Assembly: GCA_902776975.1 (NCBI GenBank)
Contig: CACYSI010000013.1
Span: forward strand, 1 to 64,000
From: an uncultured Ruminococcus sp.
GTDB taxonomy: Bacteria; Bacillota; Clostridia; Oscillospirales; Acutalibacteraceae
Direction: 5' to 3'
Length of the DNA: 64,000 nt
Each line of letters opens with the position of its first letter. Within the stretch, counting starts at the first letter, position 1. The notes under the pieces were generated by a model. The model was not told where the DNA came from. It saw only the letters and a list, made by a program, of their open reading frames with translations, and did no database searches. This document shows, in pieces, positions 33,156-41,411 of the stretch. Made by a program: the position numbers and the translations under genes.

Positions 33156-33382
33156 TGATCGTAAAATAATCATATTGATTTCAGTATAACCTGTCCTCCC
33201 TCCGCGCGTCGTCGCTTGCTGTACTCGGAAGGCGTATCCGGCAGGTACGCCTTGACCTCGTATCGCGGCTCCTCCTTTCCCCAACCCGCGGTGCGCGTTG
33301 GGGACCCCGGTTTTCACTGAAAAAACATCCTGATATCATAACCTGTCCTCCCTCCGCATAGTTATATTGCGGAGGGATTTTT
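33156..33382 (+). promoter_or_regulatory. Structured leader region with RBS-sequestering hairpin
   Basis: A 227-bp gap holding a perfect 20-bp direct repeat (ATAACCTGTCCTCCCTCCGC at 33186-33205 and 33338-33357), hairpins AAGGCGTA/TACGCCTT and CCCCAAC/GTTGGGG, and finally TCCCTCCGCA (33349-33358) paired with TGCGGAGGGA (33368-33377). The last stem includes the GGAGGG ribosome site of the ATG at 33383, so folding would block translation, and the first repeat copy could pair with the same GGAGGG. Confidence 0.55.
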
Positions 33383-34246
33383 ATGATCACAGCATTGAAT
33401 ATAGAAGACTACTCACGAGAGGGCATATCCGCCCTGCTCAACCTGTTCAGGCACAACCGTATCAGGGCGCGGCATATGTACTGCGATACCGCCGCCGTCA
33501 AGAGCCTGTGCTACGAGCGTTACCGCGGCAAGGTCAGCTGGGCGGCGATAGACCGCTTTGTCGGCTCACAGCGCAGGCAGGTTCTTTGCGCCGAGACGCT
33601 GGAGCTGCCGCCCGAGAGCGGACTCAAGCGCTTTGAGTCGCCTGCTCTCAGCCGACGTATGTGCGAGAACGCCGCCGTGGCTCTGCTCCGCTCAACTAAT
33701 CGCAGAGATATCCGTGTAGCGCTGGTAGACAGCAGCGGCGAGAGCGCTCAGCTGTGCGAGAGCCTCAGCGATTTTGCCGACCCGCTTTATGTCGTCACCG
33801 ACGCGGCTGACGTATACATTGCTCAGGCTGAGTATCTGCTCAGCGAGAAGGGCGCGGCGCTCAGGGTCAGCAGGAGCAGCGGCTGTCTGCGATATGCCGA
33901 CCTTATCATAGCTCCCGAGCGCATACAGTCCGATCTTGATTGCTCCTCTGACGCGGTCATCCTCTCGGGCGAGCTGCCCGATGTCAGACAGAACGCGCCT
34001 GTCATATACGAGTATTTCTTTGAGTTGCCTAAGAAGTATCAGGATATAAAGCCGCCGTATCTCGACGATATGTACTTTGCCTCCGCTCTCTATGCCCTCG
34101 CAGGAGCGCGGGAGCTGGGCTCCGAGCTGTTCACACGTTGCGGAGACGGCAGCATCATACATACCCGTATGAGCCTTACGGAGACGCTGACGAGCAGGTG
34201 TGAAAAAAAGGGTCAGACACACAACGATACACATGATCAGTCATAG
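33383..34246 (+). CDS. Protein of unknown function (287 aa)
   Basis: I do not recognise this family. No signal peptide or membrane segment is seen. The middle alternates beta strand and helix (IRVALVDSSGESAQLCESL; DPLYVVTDAADVYIAQAEYLLSEKGAALRVS; DLIIAPERIQ) in the way of a Rossmann-like domain. The N-terminal part (about 1-70) is Arg-rich with several Cys. The last residues are Lys/Asp/His-rich. The ribosome site GGAGGG is inside a predicted hairpin, so expression may be conditional. It ends about 100 bp before greA, on the same strand. Confidence 0.7.
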   Translation: MITALNIEDYSREGISALLNLFRHNRIRARHMYCDTAAVKSLCYERYRGKVSWAAIDRFVGSQRRQVLCAETLELPPESGLKRFESPALSRRMCENAAVALLRSTNRRDIRVALVDSSGESAQLCESLSDFADPLYVVTDAADVYIAQAEYLLSEKGAALRVSRSSGCLRYADLIIAPERIQSDLDCSSDAVILSGELPDVRQNAPVIYEYFFELPKKYQDIKPPYLDDMYFASALYALAGARELGSELFTRCGDGSIIHTRMSLTETLTSRCEKKGQTHNDTHDQS

Positions 34247-34268
34247 CTCATGTTTGCCCTTCTGTAAC

Positions 34269-34297
34269 TTGACATCATCCTGCCTTTGGAATATAAT
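34269..34297 (+). promoter_or_regulatory. Consensus promoter of greA-lysS
   Basis: TTGACA (34269-34274), 17 bp, TATAAT (34292-34297): perfect match to sigma-A consensus, about 50 bp before the greA ATG. Confidence 0.9.
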
Positions 34298-34346
34298 ATA
34301 ATTTGTATGCGAATATCTAATTATATTTGAAAGGAAGATTTGCGAT

Positions 34347-34820
34347 ATGGCTAAACCCGTAATGCTTACAGCTGACGGTCTCAAACAGTTAGAGGAGGAG
34401 CTTGATTTATTAAAGGGCGAAAAACGTAAAGAGATCGCCGAAAAGATCAAGGTCGCGCGCTCTTACGGCGACCTTTCCGAGAACAGTGAGTACGACGACG
34501 CCAAAAACGAGCAGGCTATGCTCGAGGCTCGTATAGTGACTATAGAGGCTACCCTCAAGAACGCCGTTGTCATCGACGAGGAGGGTATCTCAAACGAGCA
34601 TATCCATGTAGGCTCCAAGGTAACTATCGAGAACGTAGCTACAGGCAGCGAGGTAACATATAAGATAGTCGGCTCCAATGAGGCTAACCCCTCCGAGGGC
34701 AAGATCTCCGATGAGTCGCCGGTAGGCATGGCTCTGCTTGGTCACTCTATAGGCGATGTTGTCGAGATCGAGGTGCCCGCGGGCGTCATCGGCTTTAAGG
34801 TACTCGATATTTCCAAGTAA
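34347..34820 (+). CDS. greA: Transcription elongation factor GreA
   Basis: A 157-residue factor that rescues backtracked RNA polymerase by stimulating transcript cleavage. The N-terminal coiled coil with the basic/acidic tip is visible: [41 protein letters not shown] (acidic tip). The C-terminal FKBP-like domain carries [29 protein letters not shown] precedes the ATG; lysS follows 22 bp later, a common clostridial order. Confidence 0.95.
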   Translation: MAKPVMLTADGLKQLEEELDLLKGEKRKEIAEKIKVARSYGDLSENSEYDDAKNEQAMLEARIVTIEATLKNAVVIDEEGISNEHIHVGSKVTIENVATGSEVTYKIVGSNEANPSEGKISDESPVGMALLGHSIGDVVEIEVPAGVIGFKVLDISK

Positions 34821-34842
34821 TCAACGCAAACCGAGGTAGGAT

Positions 34843-36312
34843 ATGGAACAGAACTTAAATGAGATTTTAAGACTCAGGAGAGAAAAGCTCGCTAACCTTC
34901 AGTCAGCGGGCAAGGATCCCTTTGTCATCACTAAATTTGACCAGACCCATCACAGCGTCGATATCAAGGCTGATTACGACGCTTTAGAGGGCAAGACCGT
35001 TTCTGTCGCGGGCAGGATGATGTTCAAGCGCGTCATGGGCAAGGCGTCTTTCTGCAACATCCGCGACCTTAAGGGCGATATCCAGGCTTATGTGGCTCGC
35101 GACTCCATAGGTGAAGAGAGCTACGCTGATTTCAAAAAGCTCGATGTAGGCGATATCATCGGTATCACCGGCGAGGTATTCAAGACCAAGACAGGCGAGA
35201 TCTCCGTGCACGCGAGCAGCGTCACTCTGCTCTCCAAGTCTCTGCAGATATTGCCCGAGAAGTACCACGGTCTGACAGATACAGATACTCGCTATCGCCA
35301 GCGCTATACCGACCTCATCATGAACAGCGAGGTCAGAGATACCTTTGTTAAGCGATCTAAGATCATCTCTACCATCCGTCGCTTCCTTGATGAGCAGGGC
35401 TTCATGGAGGTCGAGACCCCCATGCTGGTGCAGAACGCGGGCGGAGCAGCGGCGAGACCCTTCGAGACCCACTTCAACGCTCTCGACGAGGACCTTAAGC
35501 TCCGTATCTCTCTCGAGCTGTACTTGAAGCGCCTCATCGTAGGCGGTCTTGAGCGCGTATACGAGATCGGACGAGTATTCCGCAACGAGGGTCTCGATAC
35601 CCGTCACAACCCGGAGTTCACCCTCATGGAGCTTTATCAGGCATATACCGATTATCACGGCATGATGGATCTGACCGAGGCGATGTACCGCCGTGTGGCT
35701 CAGGAGGTCAACGGCTCCATGCAGGTCACCTACGGCGACAACGTCATAGATTTTGAAAAGCCCTTTGCACGCATCACCATGGTAGACGCCGTCAGGCAGT
35801 ACGCCGGCGTTGACTGGAGCGAGGTCAAGGACACAGCTCAGGCTCGCGAGGTCGCGGACAAGCTCCATGTAGAGTATGAGGATCGTCATCAGAAGGGCGA
35901 TATCCTCAGCCTCATCTTTGAAGAGTACGCCGAAAAGCACCTTATCCAGCCCACCTTTGTCATGGATCATCCTATCGAGATATCACCTCTGACTAAGAAG
36001 AAGCCTGACGATCCCGAGTACGTCGAGCGTTTTGAGATGTTCATCAACGGCTGGGAGATGGCTAACGCCTACTCCGAGCTCAACGATCCCATCGACCAGC
36101 GCGAGCGCTTCAAGGCTCAGGAGGCTATGCTCGCCGCGGGCGACGAAGAGGCTAACACCACCGACGAGGACTTCCTCAACGCCCTCGAGATCGGTATGCC
36201 CCCCACAGGCGGCATCGGCTACGGCATCGACCGCCTCGTCATGATCATGACCAACTCCCCCGCTATCAGGGATGTATTATTGTTCCCGACAATGAAGTCG
36301 CTCGATAAGTAA
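34843..36312 (+). CDS. lysS: Lysyl-tRNA synthetase, class II
   Basis: A 489-residue class II synthetase. The N-terminal OB-fold domain (about 55-145) contains [19 protein letters not shown]; class II motif 1 is around FMEVETPML, motif 2 is [20 protein letters not shown] and motif 3 is [13 protein letters not shown]. It ends [10 protein letters not shown]. It shares the greA promoter and is followed by a strong terminator. A degenerate copy of its last codons occurs at 37250-37280. Confidence 0.97.
   Translation: MEQNLNEILRLRREKLANLQSAGKDPFVITKFDQTHHSVDIKADYDALEGKTVSVAGRMMFKRVMGKASFCNIRDLKGDIQAYVARDSIGEESYADFKKLDVGDIIGITGEVFKTKTGEISVHASSVTLLSKSLQILPEKYHGLTDTDTRYRQRYTDLIMNSEVRDTFVKRSKIISTIRRFLDEQGFMEVETPMLVQNAGGAAARPFETHFNALDEDLKLRISLELYLKRLIVGGLERVYEIGRVFRNEGLDTRHNPEFTLMELYQAYTDYHGMMDLTEAMYRRVAQEVNGSMQVTYGDNVIDFEKPFARITMVDAVRQYAGVDWSEVKDTAQAREVADKLHVEYEDRHQKGDILSLIFEEYAEKHLIQPTFVMDHPIEISPLTKKKPDDPEYVERFEMFINGWEMANAYSELNDPIDQRERFKAQEAMLAAGDEEANTTDEDFLNALEIGMPPTGGIGYGIDRLVMIMTNSPAIRDVLLFPTMKSLDK
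36284..36312 (+). repeat. lysS 3' end, copy A of the island boundary repeat
   Basis: TCCCGACAATGAAGTCGCTCGATAAGTAA region; its partner at 37250-37280 shares CCCGACAATGAA exactly and ATAAGTAA at the end, with a 2-nt insertion between. Confidence 0.6.
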
Positions 36313-36323
36313 TTCAATACACC

Positions 36324-36355
36324 AAAACCCGAAGGCTTATGCTTTCGGGTTTTTT
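36324..36355 (+). terminator. Terminator after lysS
   Basis: AAAACCCGAA/TTCGGGTTTT hairpin (with AGGC/GCTT inside) ending in TTTTTT, 12 bp past the stop. Confidence 0.9.
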
Positions 36356-36420
36356 AGCTTTAACAGTAACCCAGACCGAAAACAAGAACACGAGATAGAA
36401 AGAGAGCCAGACAGGAGCCC

Positions 36421-36495
36421 TTGACAAAATAAAAAAGTATGGTACGACCGGGATATACATACTAAAGGACTGCTATACTTTTTTATTTTTGTCAA
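36421..36495. repeat. 75-bp palindromic element
   Basis: Left arm TTGACAAAATAAAAAAGTAT (36421-36440) is the inverse of the right arm ATACTTTTTTATTTTTGTCA plus A (36475-36495) with one single-base gap. The 34-bp centre is itself partly palindromic (AGTATG/CATACT). No gene inside. It could be a miniature transposable element, a remnant of one, or a very stable hairpin. Confidence 0.65.
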
Positions 36496-36509
36496 GTAGG
36501 GCGAATGGA

Positions 36510-36538
36510 TTGATTTTTCGTTGTGATTATGTTAGTAT
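36510..36538 (+). promoter_or_regulatory. Possible promoter of the island lipoprotein gene
   Basis: TTGATT (36510-36515), 17 bp, TAGTAT (36533-36538), 21 bp before the ATG. Confidence 0.45.
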
Positions 36539-36559
36539 AAGAAAAAATGGAGGTTTAAT

Positions 36560-37171
36560 ATGCGTAGATTATTTAGTTTGTTACTTACTGTTTTAATTGT
36601 AGCATTTTGTTTGTGCGGATGTTCAAATTATAATATAGATTTAAAAGAGGTAATAGAAACACAATCTGAAACAAAGAAAGAAGAATCAGCACAGAAGGAA
36701 ACGCTTTCTAAAACAGAAGCCCCAACTCAGGCAGAAACTGAAAATAATACTCCTATTTATTATAAAGATGATGATATTATTAATCTTTACGTTGTTAGGT
36801 ATAATGAAAGCAACCCAGATTACTCAATTTCTTCTGATGAACTTGAAAAGTACTATCATCATGGAAGGGAACATGACGACCAAGTAAAATTCAATAGAGA
36901 TGATTTTGAAATAATAATTTCAGGAGGATATAAGGCAGAAGTATATGTTGGTTATATTCCTTCATCATCTCATACAAACGATGAATATGGCACTATGTTT
37001 GTTCGATTTGCCAAAGCCTATAACCCCGAATTATCTAATGAGGAATTAGAAGGGTATTGGAAGAAAGTTCTTGATAATTCATCAAGCATTATTGATTTTA
37101 AAGATTTTGAATGTCAAAAAAGCTCGACACCAAATATAGAGTATTTTAAGCTTAGCGGGAAGCTGAAATAA
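36560..37171 (+). CDS. AT-rich lipoprotein of unknown function
   Basis: A 203-residue predicted lipoprotein (MRRLFSLLLTVLIVAFCLCGCSN, lipobox CGC) with a Lys/Glu/Thr-rich linker (about 35-65) and a mature domain with many Asp, Glu and Tyr (YYKDDDIINLYVVRYNES; YGTMFVRFAKAYNPELSNEELEGYWKKVL). I do not recognise a family. Codons use A and T at third positions (aaa, gaa, aat, ttt), unlike greA-lysS and most of the window, which suggests recent transfer. GGAGG precedes the ATG. It lies between the two lysS-end copies. Confidence 0.8.
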   Translation: MRRLFSLLLTVLIVAFCLCGCSNYNIDLKEVIETQSETKKEESAQKETLSKTEAPTQAETENNTPIYYKDDDIINLYVVRYNESNPDYSISSDELEKYYHHGREHDDQVKFNRDDFEIIISGGYKAEVYVGYIPSSSHTNDEYGTMFVRFAKAYNPELSNEELEGYWKKVLDNSSSIIDFKDFECQKSSTPNIEYFKLSGKLK

Positions 37172-37249
37172 AGCGTATAAATTAGTATATTTATTATTTA
37201 TTATCTTAAATTATTGGCTTAAATACTGGATGATTTAGCTTTCTAACAC

Positions 37250-37280
37250 TCCCGACAATGAAATCTCCTTAGATAAGTAA
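37250..37280 (+). repeat. Degenerate lysS 3' end, copy B of the island boundary repeat
   Basis: TCCCGACAATGAA then ATAAGTAA, matching the end of lysS at 36284-36312. In the lysS frame it would read LPTMKSP-stop against [13 protein letters not shown] of the real gene, and a terminator-like CCCGAA...TTCGGGTTT follows in both copies. This is what an insertion at the 3' end of lysS would leave. Confidence 0.55.
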
Positions 37281-37394
37281 CACCCCGAAACCCCAGTGTT
37301 TATTCGGGTTTCGAGAGTTGCGATGTCTCGGATTTACGCCAAACGATGCAGAAAGTTGTACAGAGCAAAATCAATCGCATATTTTAATGAATTT

Positions 37395-37430
37395 GACCTT
37401 GATGGATTCGTTTTCATCAAGGTCTTTTTT
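37395..37430 (+). terminator. Stand-alone terminator hairpin in the island
   Basis: GACCTTGATG/CATCAAGGTC hairpin with a 10-nt loop followed by TTTTTT. No intact gene ends directly before it, so it is probably the remains of a lost gene. Confidence 0.75.
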
Positions 37431-37474
37431 GTTTGACGGATAGACAAAATCAGGCTGAAATGATATAATTATAG

Positions 37475-37861
37475 CAAGATAAATCCAAGTATTTTGAAAA
37501 CAACGGAGATTGTATTGAGTGTGATAATTTTTATCCGTTAATTGCATTTGACAAAAACGGGATCGTAGGTCATCTGATCCTGAGATATACTGATGAGGAA
37601 AAGAAAGTGATTCGATTTGGCTTTGTAATAGTAGATGACTCAAAGAGAGGCAAGGGTTACGGCAGGCAAATGCTGACCCTTGCAATCAAGTATGCATTTG
37701 AAATTTTCGGCGCGGAGAAAATCACGCTTGGAGTATTTGACAACAACAAGTCTGCGTACAGCTGCTACAAAGCCGCAGGATTTACGGAAACCGGCGAAGA
37801 GATAATTTGTGAGTTTTTTGGTGAGAATTGGAGACAAGTTGAAATGGAAATCAAAAGATAG
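37475..37861 (+). pseudogene. GNAT acetyltransferase, 5' end lost
   Basis: The open frame runs from just after an in-frame TAG (37472-37474) to the stop at 37861 and reads as a GNAT N-acetyltransferase: YFENNGDCIECDNFYPLIA, the acetyl-CoA loop SKRGKGYGRQML, and LGVFDNNKSAYSCYKAAGF near the end. There is no ATG, GTG or TTG with a ribosome site at its left edge, and the first strand-helix unit (about 40 residues) is missing. A GTG at 37607 could give an 84-residue fragment that lacks the first half of the fold. It is AT-rich like the lipoprotein gene before it. Confidence 0.7.
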
Positions 37862-37908
37862 GCTTATAGATAAATTCTGATTTATCGCATTTACTATTAT
37901 GGCAATCG

Positions 37909-37939
37909 CAGGCAGCCTTATATGAGGTTGCCTGTTTTT
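37909..37939 (+). terminator. Terminator after the GNAT remnant
   Basis: CAGGCAGCCT/AGGTTGCCTG hairpin followed by TTTTT. Confidence 0.8.
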
Positions 37940-38146
37940 GCATTTAAAATATCAAAAACCGTTGCCGAATCACTCATTATGTGATATGATGATTCGGGCG
38001 AACTATCACAGTCGATACCGATTCCAAATAAACAGCGGACTCAGACGATCCATAAGCTATCCGCAATAACATCTGCTTTTTATTTGAGTTTGGTATGACA
38101 GCGGTAGGTTTTTCAGCCTAAGTCAAGTATATATGGGGGCACGATC

Positions 38147-39247
38147 TTGGAAAAAACCATCACTAAACGTAACAGTAGTATCGTATATATCAGCGTGATG
38201 AACGTTATCGCGGCTGTTTCGGTTGTTATCCTGCACGCTAACGTCAGCTTCTGGTTGGATAAGTCAAAGCCCTACTGGGCTACGGCAAACGTCATAGAGA
38301 GTGTATTTTATTTTGCGGTACCTGTGTTCTTTATGCTTTCGGGCGCCACGCTGATCGATTATCAAGAGAGGTATTCTACTAAGGATTTCTTCAAAAAGCG
38401 CCTCAAAAAAGCGGTGATCCCATTCTTGGCGTGGAGCGTAGTAGGGCTACTGTGGGCGTCTCGCAAGACGCTGTGGGCTATGCTGATCGGAGAGTCCGGC
38501 AAAAGTTTGGACTGGACGTTCCTCAGCGTGACCGACGGTATCGTCAATACAAAATTCAGAGATATCTACTGGTTCTTTATACCGCTGTTCTGCATCTATC
38601 TGGTGATGCCTCTGTTCGCTTCGGTAAAAAAGGAGAGGCGGGTTAAGGTCTTTACCTATATCATCGGGATAGCCCTTGTCATTAATTTTGTGATCCCCTT
38701 CGGGCTCTCGCTGCTTAAGCACTATGCCAATATCGATTTCGGATGGACGTATAAGATCTATGTCGGTTTTGAATATCTGTATTATGTACTTGTCGGATAT
38801 GTGATCCATAAGCGTGAGATCAGACTCAGATATCGCCTTATCATCTATGCCGCCGCTGTTGCGGGATTGCTGCTGCATATTCTCGGCACTTATTTTGAAA
38901 CTAAGGCTAACCCCGGCGGCGGTATTGTGTCGCTCTATAAGGGATATTATAATCTGCCGTGCGCTCTGTATTCTACCGGTATCTTTCTGCTGGTCAAACA
39001 GCTTGCCGGTAAGATAAAAAGCGAAAAAGCTATTAAGGTATTCGGCTTTCTGCAAGGGTATACCTTCCCGATCTACCTGATCCACAGGTATTTTCTGGAT
39101 GTTTTTGAGGAGAACTTAAAGCTCGTACATATGGAGAGAGCCTCTCTGCTGTATGTGGTGTGTGCTACCGTGCTCGCGCTGATACTTTCGATACTGACGA
39201 CTATGCTTTTGAGAAAGATCCCCATCCTGCGCAATATCGTCCCTTGA
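38147..39247 (+). CDS. Membrane acyltransferase, acyltransferase_3 family
   Basis: A 366-residue integral membrane protein with about ten helices of the OafA/WecH/acyltransferase_3 type. VISVVILHANVSFWL contains the conserved His (family catalytic His in R/H-x-x-A/N context), followed by FAVPVFFMLSGATL and FFKKRLKKAVIPFLAWSVVGLLW; the C-terminal YTFPIYLIHRYF motif is also typical. It starts with TTG (38147) behind GGGGGC. Such proteins O-acylate surface polysaccharides or lipids; substrate unknown. No other polysaccharide genes are near. Confidence 0.85.
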   Translation: MEKTITKRNSSIVYISVMNVIAAVSVVILHANVSFWLDKSKPYWATANVIESVFYFAVPVFFMLSGATLIDYQERYSTKDFFKKRLKKAVIPFLAWSVVGLLWASRKTLWAMLIGESGKSLDWTFLSVTDGIVNTKFRDIYWFFIPLFCIYLVMPLFASVKKERRVKVFTYIIGIALVINFVIPFGLSLLKHYANIDFGWTYKIYVGFEYLYYVLVGYVIHKREIRLRYRLIIYAAAVAGLLLHILGTYFETKANPGGGIVSLYKGYYNLPCALYSTGIFLLVKQLAGKIKSEKAIKVFGFLQGYTFPIYLIHRYFLDVFEENLKLVHMERASLLYVVCATVLALILSILTTMLLRKIPILRNIVP

Positions 39248-39266
39248 TGAATAGACAGAGTAAAAC

Positions 39267-39305
39267 TCCCCGAGAGTCGTTATCGGCGGCTTTCGGGGAT
39301 TGTTT
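39267..39305 (+). terminator. Terminator after the acyltransferase gene
   Basis: TCCCCGA/TCGGGGA hairpin (with AG/CT inside) followed by TTGTTT, 20 bp past the stop. Confidence 0.6.
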
Positions 39306-39316
39306 ACATATTTGCA

Positions 39317-39345
39317 TTGATTATACCGCGGCGGGATGCTATAAT
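39317..39345 (+). promoter_or_regulatory. Promoter of the 39.4-41.3 kb operon
   Basis: TTGATT (39317-39322), 17 bp, TATAAT (39340-39345), then AAAGGAG and the ATG at 39366. Confidence 0.75.
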
Positions 39346-39365
39346 GGACAAAAGGAGTTGATAAT

Positions 39366-39812
39366 ATGAAGAAGATCATAGCATTTGTGATAGCCGTGAT
39401 CATGGCGGCGGCAGCGCTCACGGCCTGCAAGTCCGAGACGCTGACGATATACACGCCCGGCAATAACGCAGTTGAGGCGAGCCGTTCCGATCTGCTTTAT
39501 GCCGAGTGCAGCGGCAGCTACGACGGCAAAGAGGCATACACTCTCAACGATAATGACGCTTGGAAGCTGTTTGACTATGTAAGAAGCATATGCAAAGCTG
39601 AGAATAAGACCGAGACGATGGATAAGTCCGAGCATCTGATACATATGCGGTTCACCGCCGAGTGGAACAAAAAGCGCGCCGACTTAGGCGTATACCAGAT
39701 ATATGATTGCGGAGTTATCGGTTACTCCGAATCGTCATATTCGAGCAATATCGAATTATACACCTGTCCGGCAGACGCCTTTGATAAGGTCCACGATATG
39801 ATAAAGAAATAA
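39366..39812 (+). CDS. Small lipoprotein of unknown function
   Basis: A 148-residue predicted lipoprotein (MKKIIAFVIAVIMAAAALTACKS, lipobox LTAC). The mature domain (AYTLNDNDAWKLFDYVRSICKAEN, IHMRFTAEWNKKRADLGVYQIYDCG) is unrecognised but compact, with two Cys that could pair. First gene of a tightly packed operon; the CrtO-like gene starts 5 bp after its stop. Confidence 0.8.
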   Translation: MKKIIAFVIAVIMAAAALTACKSETLTIYTPGNNAVEASRSDLLYAECSGSYDGKEAYTLNDNDAWKLFDYVRSICKAENKTETMDKSEHLIHMRFTAEWNKKRADLGVYQIYDCGVIGYSESSYSSNIELYTCPADAFDKVHDMIKK

Positions 39813-39817
39813 GCGCC

Positions 39818-40366
39818 ATGTCTAAAACGATCAAACTGATCGCCGTTCTGACTACAGTTCTCACGGTTTGCTTTGCGATTTTTTACAGGGTATATTCGAT
39901 CAAGATATTTCTGACGCTCGCCATCACCTTCGGCGTTACGGCGTATCACTTTGTGATGAGGCTGACGGTAGGCAGGCTGTTCAATATCTTCATGGGCAAC
40001 AGGGCTGATTATAACCACCCTTGGTACCGGCTCAGGCCGTGGGAGAACAAGCTATATAAGGCGCTGAACGTAAAGCGGTGGAAGAAGTATATGCCAACAT
40101 ACGACTCATCGCTGTTTGATCCGTCACGGCACAGCTGGGACGAGATAGCACAGGCGATGTGTCAGGCGGAGCTTGTGCATGAAACGATATTTGTGCTCAG
40201 CTTTCTGCCGATAGTCGCTATAGTATGGTTCGGCTCGCCCGCGGTGTTCATCATCACCTCTGTTTTGGCGGCTTTGCTCGATCTGAGCTTTGCCGTGATG
40301 CAGAGATACAACCGCCCGAGGGTCATAAAGCACATCAAGGCTCTTGAAAGAGCAAAGGAGAGATAA
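39818..40366 (+). CDS. CrtO-like membrane protein
   Basis: A 182-residue protein with about four membrane helices and a conserved-looking core NHPWYRLRPWENKLYKALNVKRWKKYMPTY followed by HSWDEIAQAMCQAELVHE and QRYNRPR. This resembles clostridial proteins often named glycosyl-4,4'-diaponeurosporenoate acyltransferase (CrtO) by similarity. No carotenoid genes are seen here, so a role in acylating a lipid or glycolipid is a guess. The Nudix gene starts 3 bp after its stop. Confidence 0.7.
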   Translation: MSKTIKLIAVLTTVLTVCFAIFYRVYSIKIFLTLAITFGVTAYHFVMRLTVGRLFNIFMGNRADYNHPWYRLRPWENKLYKALNVKRWKKYMPTYDSSLFDPSRHSWDEIAQAMCQAELVHETIFVLSFLPIVAIVWFGSPAVFIITSVLAALLDLSFAVMQRYNRPRVIKHIKALERAKER

Positions 40367-40369
40367 GCC

Positions 40370-40915
40370 ATGACAGATAAGGATCTGATATGGAAGATAA
40401 ACAGCGTAAAGCCCCTGCTGCATACACCCGTATTTGATGTGATCGAGCAGTCCGAGACAGCCGCAAACGGCGTCAGCGGCGACTATGTCGCCATGCAGGC
40501 GCCCGACTGGGCTATGGTGGTCGCCGAGCTGGGCGACAGCTTCATCCTCGTCAGACAGTGGCGGCACTCGTCCGAGAAGCTCAGCCTCGAGTTCCCCGGC
40601 GGAGTCGTGGACAGCGGCGAGAGCCCCGAGCAAGCAGCCCGACGCGAGCTGCTCGAGGAGACAGGCTTTGAGGCGGGGGAGATGCTTCACCTCGGCTCTG
40701 TCAGCCCGAATCCGGCGTTGTTCAAAAACCGCTTTCATGTATTTCTCGCGAGAGATCTCAGAGCTACCGGCACGCAGAACCTCGACGACGACGAGTTTCT
40801 GACATATGAGACCATGCCGATAAAAGAGGTCATAGACAGATACGGCGAAGAGCCCTTTGACCACGCGCTCATGGGCACCGCTCTGGCCTTTTACATGAGA
40901 ATGTCGGATAATTGA
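40370..40915 (+). CDS. Nudix hydrolase, ADP-ribose pyrophosphatase-like
   Basis: A 181-residue Nudix enzyme. The Nudix box GX5EX7REUXEEXGU is complete in GGVVDSGESPEQAARREL and LEETGF. The preceding VRQWRHSSEKLSLEFPGG matches the ADP-ribose pyrophosphatase subgroup (arginine-rich QxR, LExPGG). AAAGGAGAG precedes the ATG. Third gene of the operon; it likely clears ADP-ribose or another nucleotide sugar. Confidence 0.9.
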   Translation: MTDKDLIWKINSVKPLLHTPVFDVIEQSETAANGVSGDYVAMQAPDWAMVVAELGDSFILVRQWRHSSEKLSLEFPGGVVDSGESPEQAARRELLEETGFEAGEMLHLGSVSPNPALFKNRFHVFLARDLRATGTQNLDDDEFLTYETMPIKEVIDRYGEEPFDHALMGTALAFYMRMSDN

Positions 40916-40936
40916 TATAGGTTCGGAGATGGTTGT

Positions 40937-41305
40937 ATGAAAACGATAGGCAACATACTTTGGTTTCTTCTGGGAGGCATAATCAGCGGGCTCAACTGGT
41001 GCTTCGTCGGCTTTTTGTGGTGTATTACGATAGTAGGTATCCCCGTAGGGCTGCAGTGCTTCAAGCTGTCGGCGATATCATTCTTCCCCTTCGGTAAAGA
41101 GGTAGTATACAGCGGCGGACCCTTCTCGTGCATCGTCAACGTGTTATGGTTCTTCTTCGGCGGTATCGAGATGGCTGTTGTCAACTGCTTTTTCGGCCTT
41201 CTGTGGTGTATCACGATAGTAGGCATACCCTTCGGACTGCAGTTCTTCAAGCTCGCTAAGCTCTCGCTCGCTCCCTTCGGAGCGGAGATAGTCTATACGG
41301 CGTGA
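40937..41305 (+). CDS. YccF domain membrane protein
   Basis: A 122-residue membrane protein formed by two similar halves, each with a helix pair and the motif LWCITIVGIPxGLQxFKL (about 28-46 and 92-110), the YccF signature. Function unknown. Last gene of the operon, 21 bp after the Nudix gene. Confidence 0.9.
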   Translation: MKTIGNILWFLLGGIISGLNWCFVGFLWCITIVGIPVGLQCFKLSAISFFPFGKEVVYSGGPFSCIVNVLWFFFGGIEMAVVNCFFGLLWCITIVGIPFGLQFFKLAKLSLAPFGAEIVYTA

Positions 41306-41369
41306 TATGTTCCGATCGATGCCGTTCAGTCAAATGTTTTAATCAGAGTATAAGGATTCAATAATAAAA

Positions 41370-41400
41370 GGCGCTGTCACATCGACGTGACAGCGCCTCT
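41370..41400. terminator. Bidirectional terminator between the YccF and feo operons
   Basis: Perfect GGCGCTGTCAC/GTGACAGCGCC 11-bp stem with a 6-nt loop; T-rich on the minus side (CTTTTATTATT) and CTCTTTAT on the plus side. It lies between convergent genes. Confidence 0.85.
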
Positions 41401-41411
41401 TTATGAAAGAA

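Larger units (their letters stand above)
37172..37474 (+). other. Gene-free part of the island with lysS-end remnant
   Basis: This roughly 300-bp AT-rich stretch holds the second lysS-end copy, a CCCGAA/TTCGGG remnant of the lysS terminator (37284-37308), and a stand-alone terminator hairpin. Short out-of-frame scraps (for example around 37320-37390) do not form a gene. Confidence 0.6.

Noticed and set aside
34984..35970. 328-residue open frame antisense to lysS
   Set aside because: Shadow of lysS; no ribosome site, no family signal.
37607..37861. Intact 84-residue acetyltransferase starting at GTG
   Set aside because: Lacks half the GNAT fold and the coding similarity continues upstream of the GTG without a start codon; called a pseudogene.
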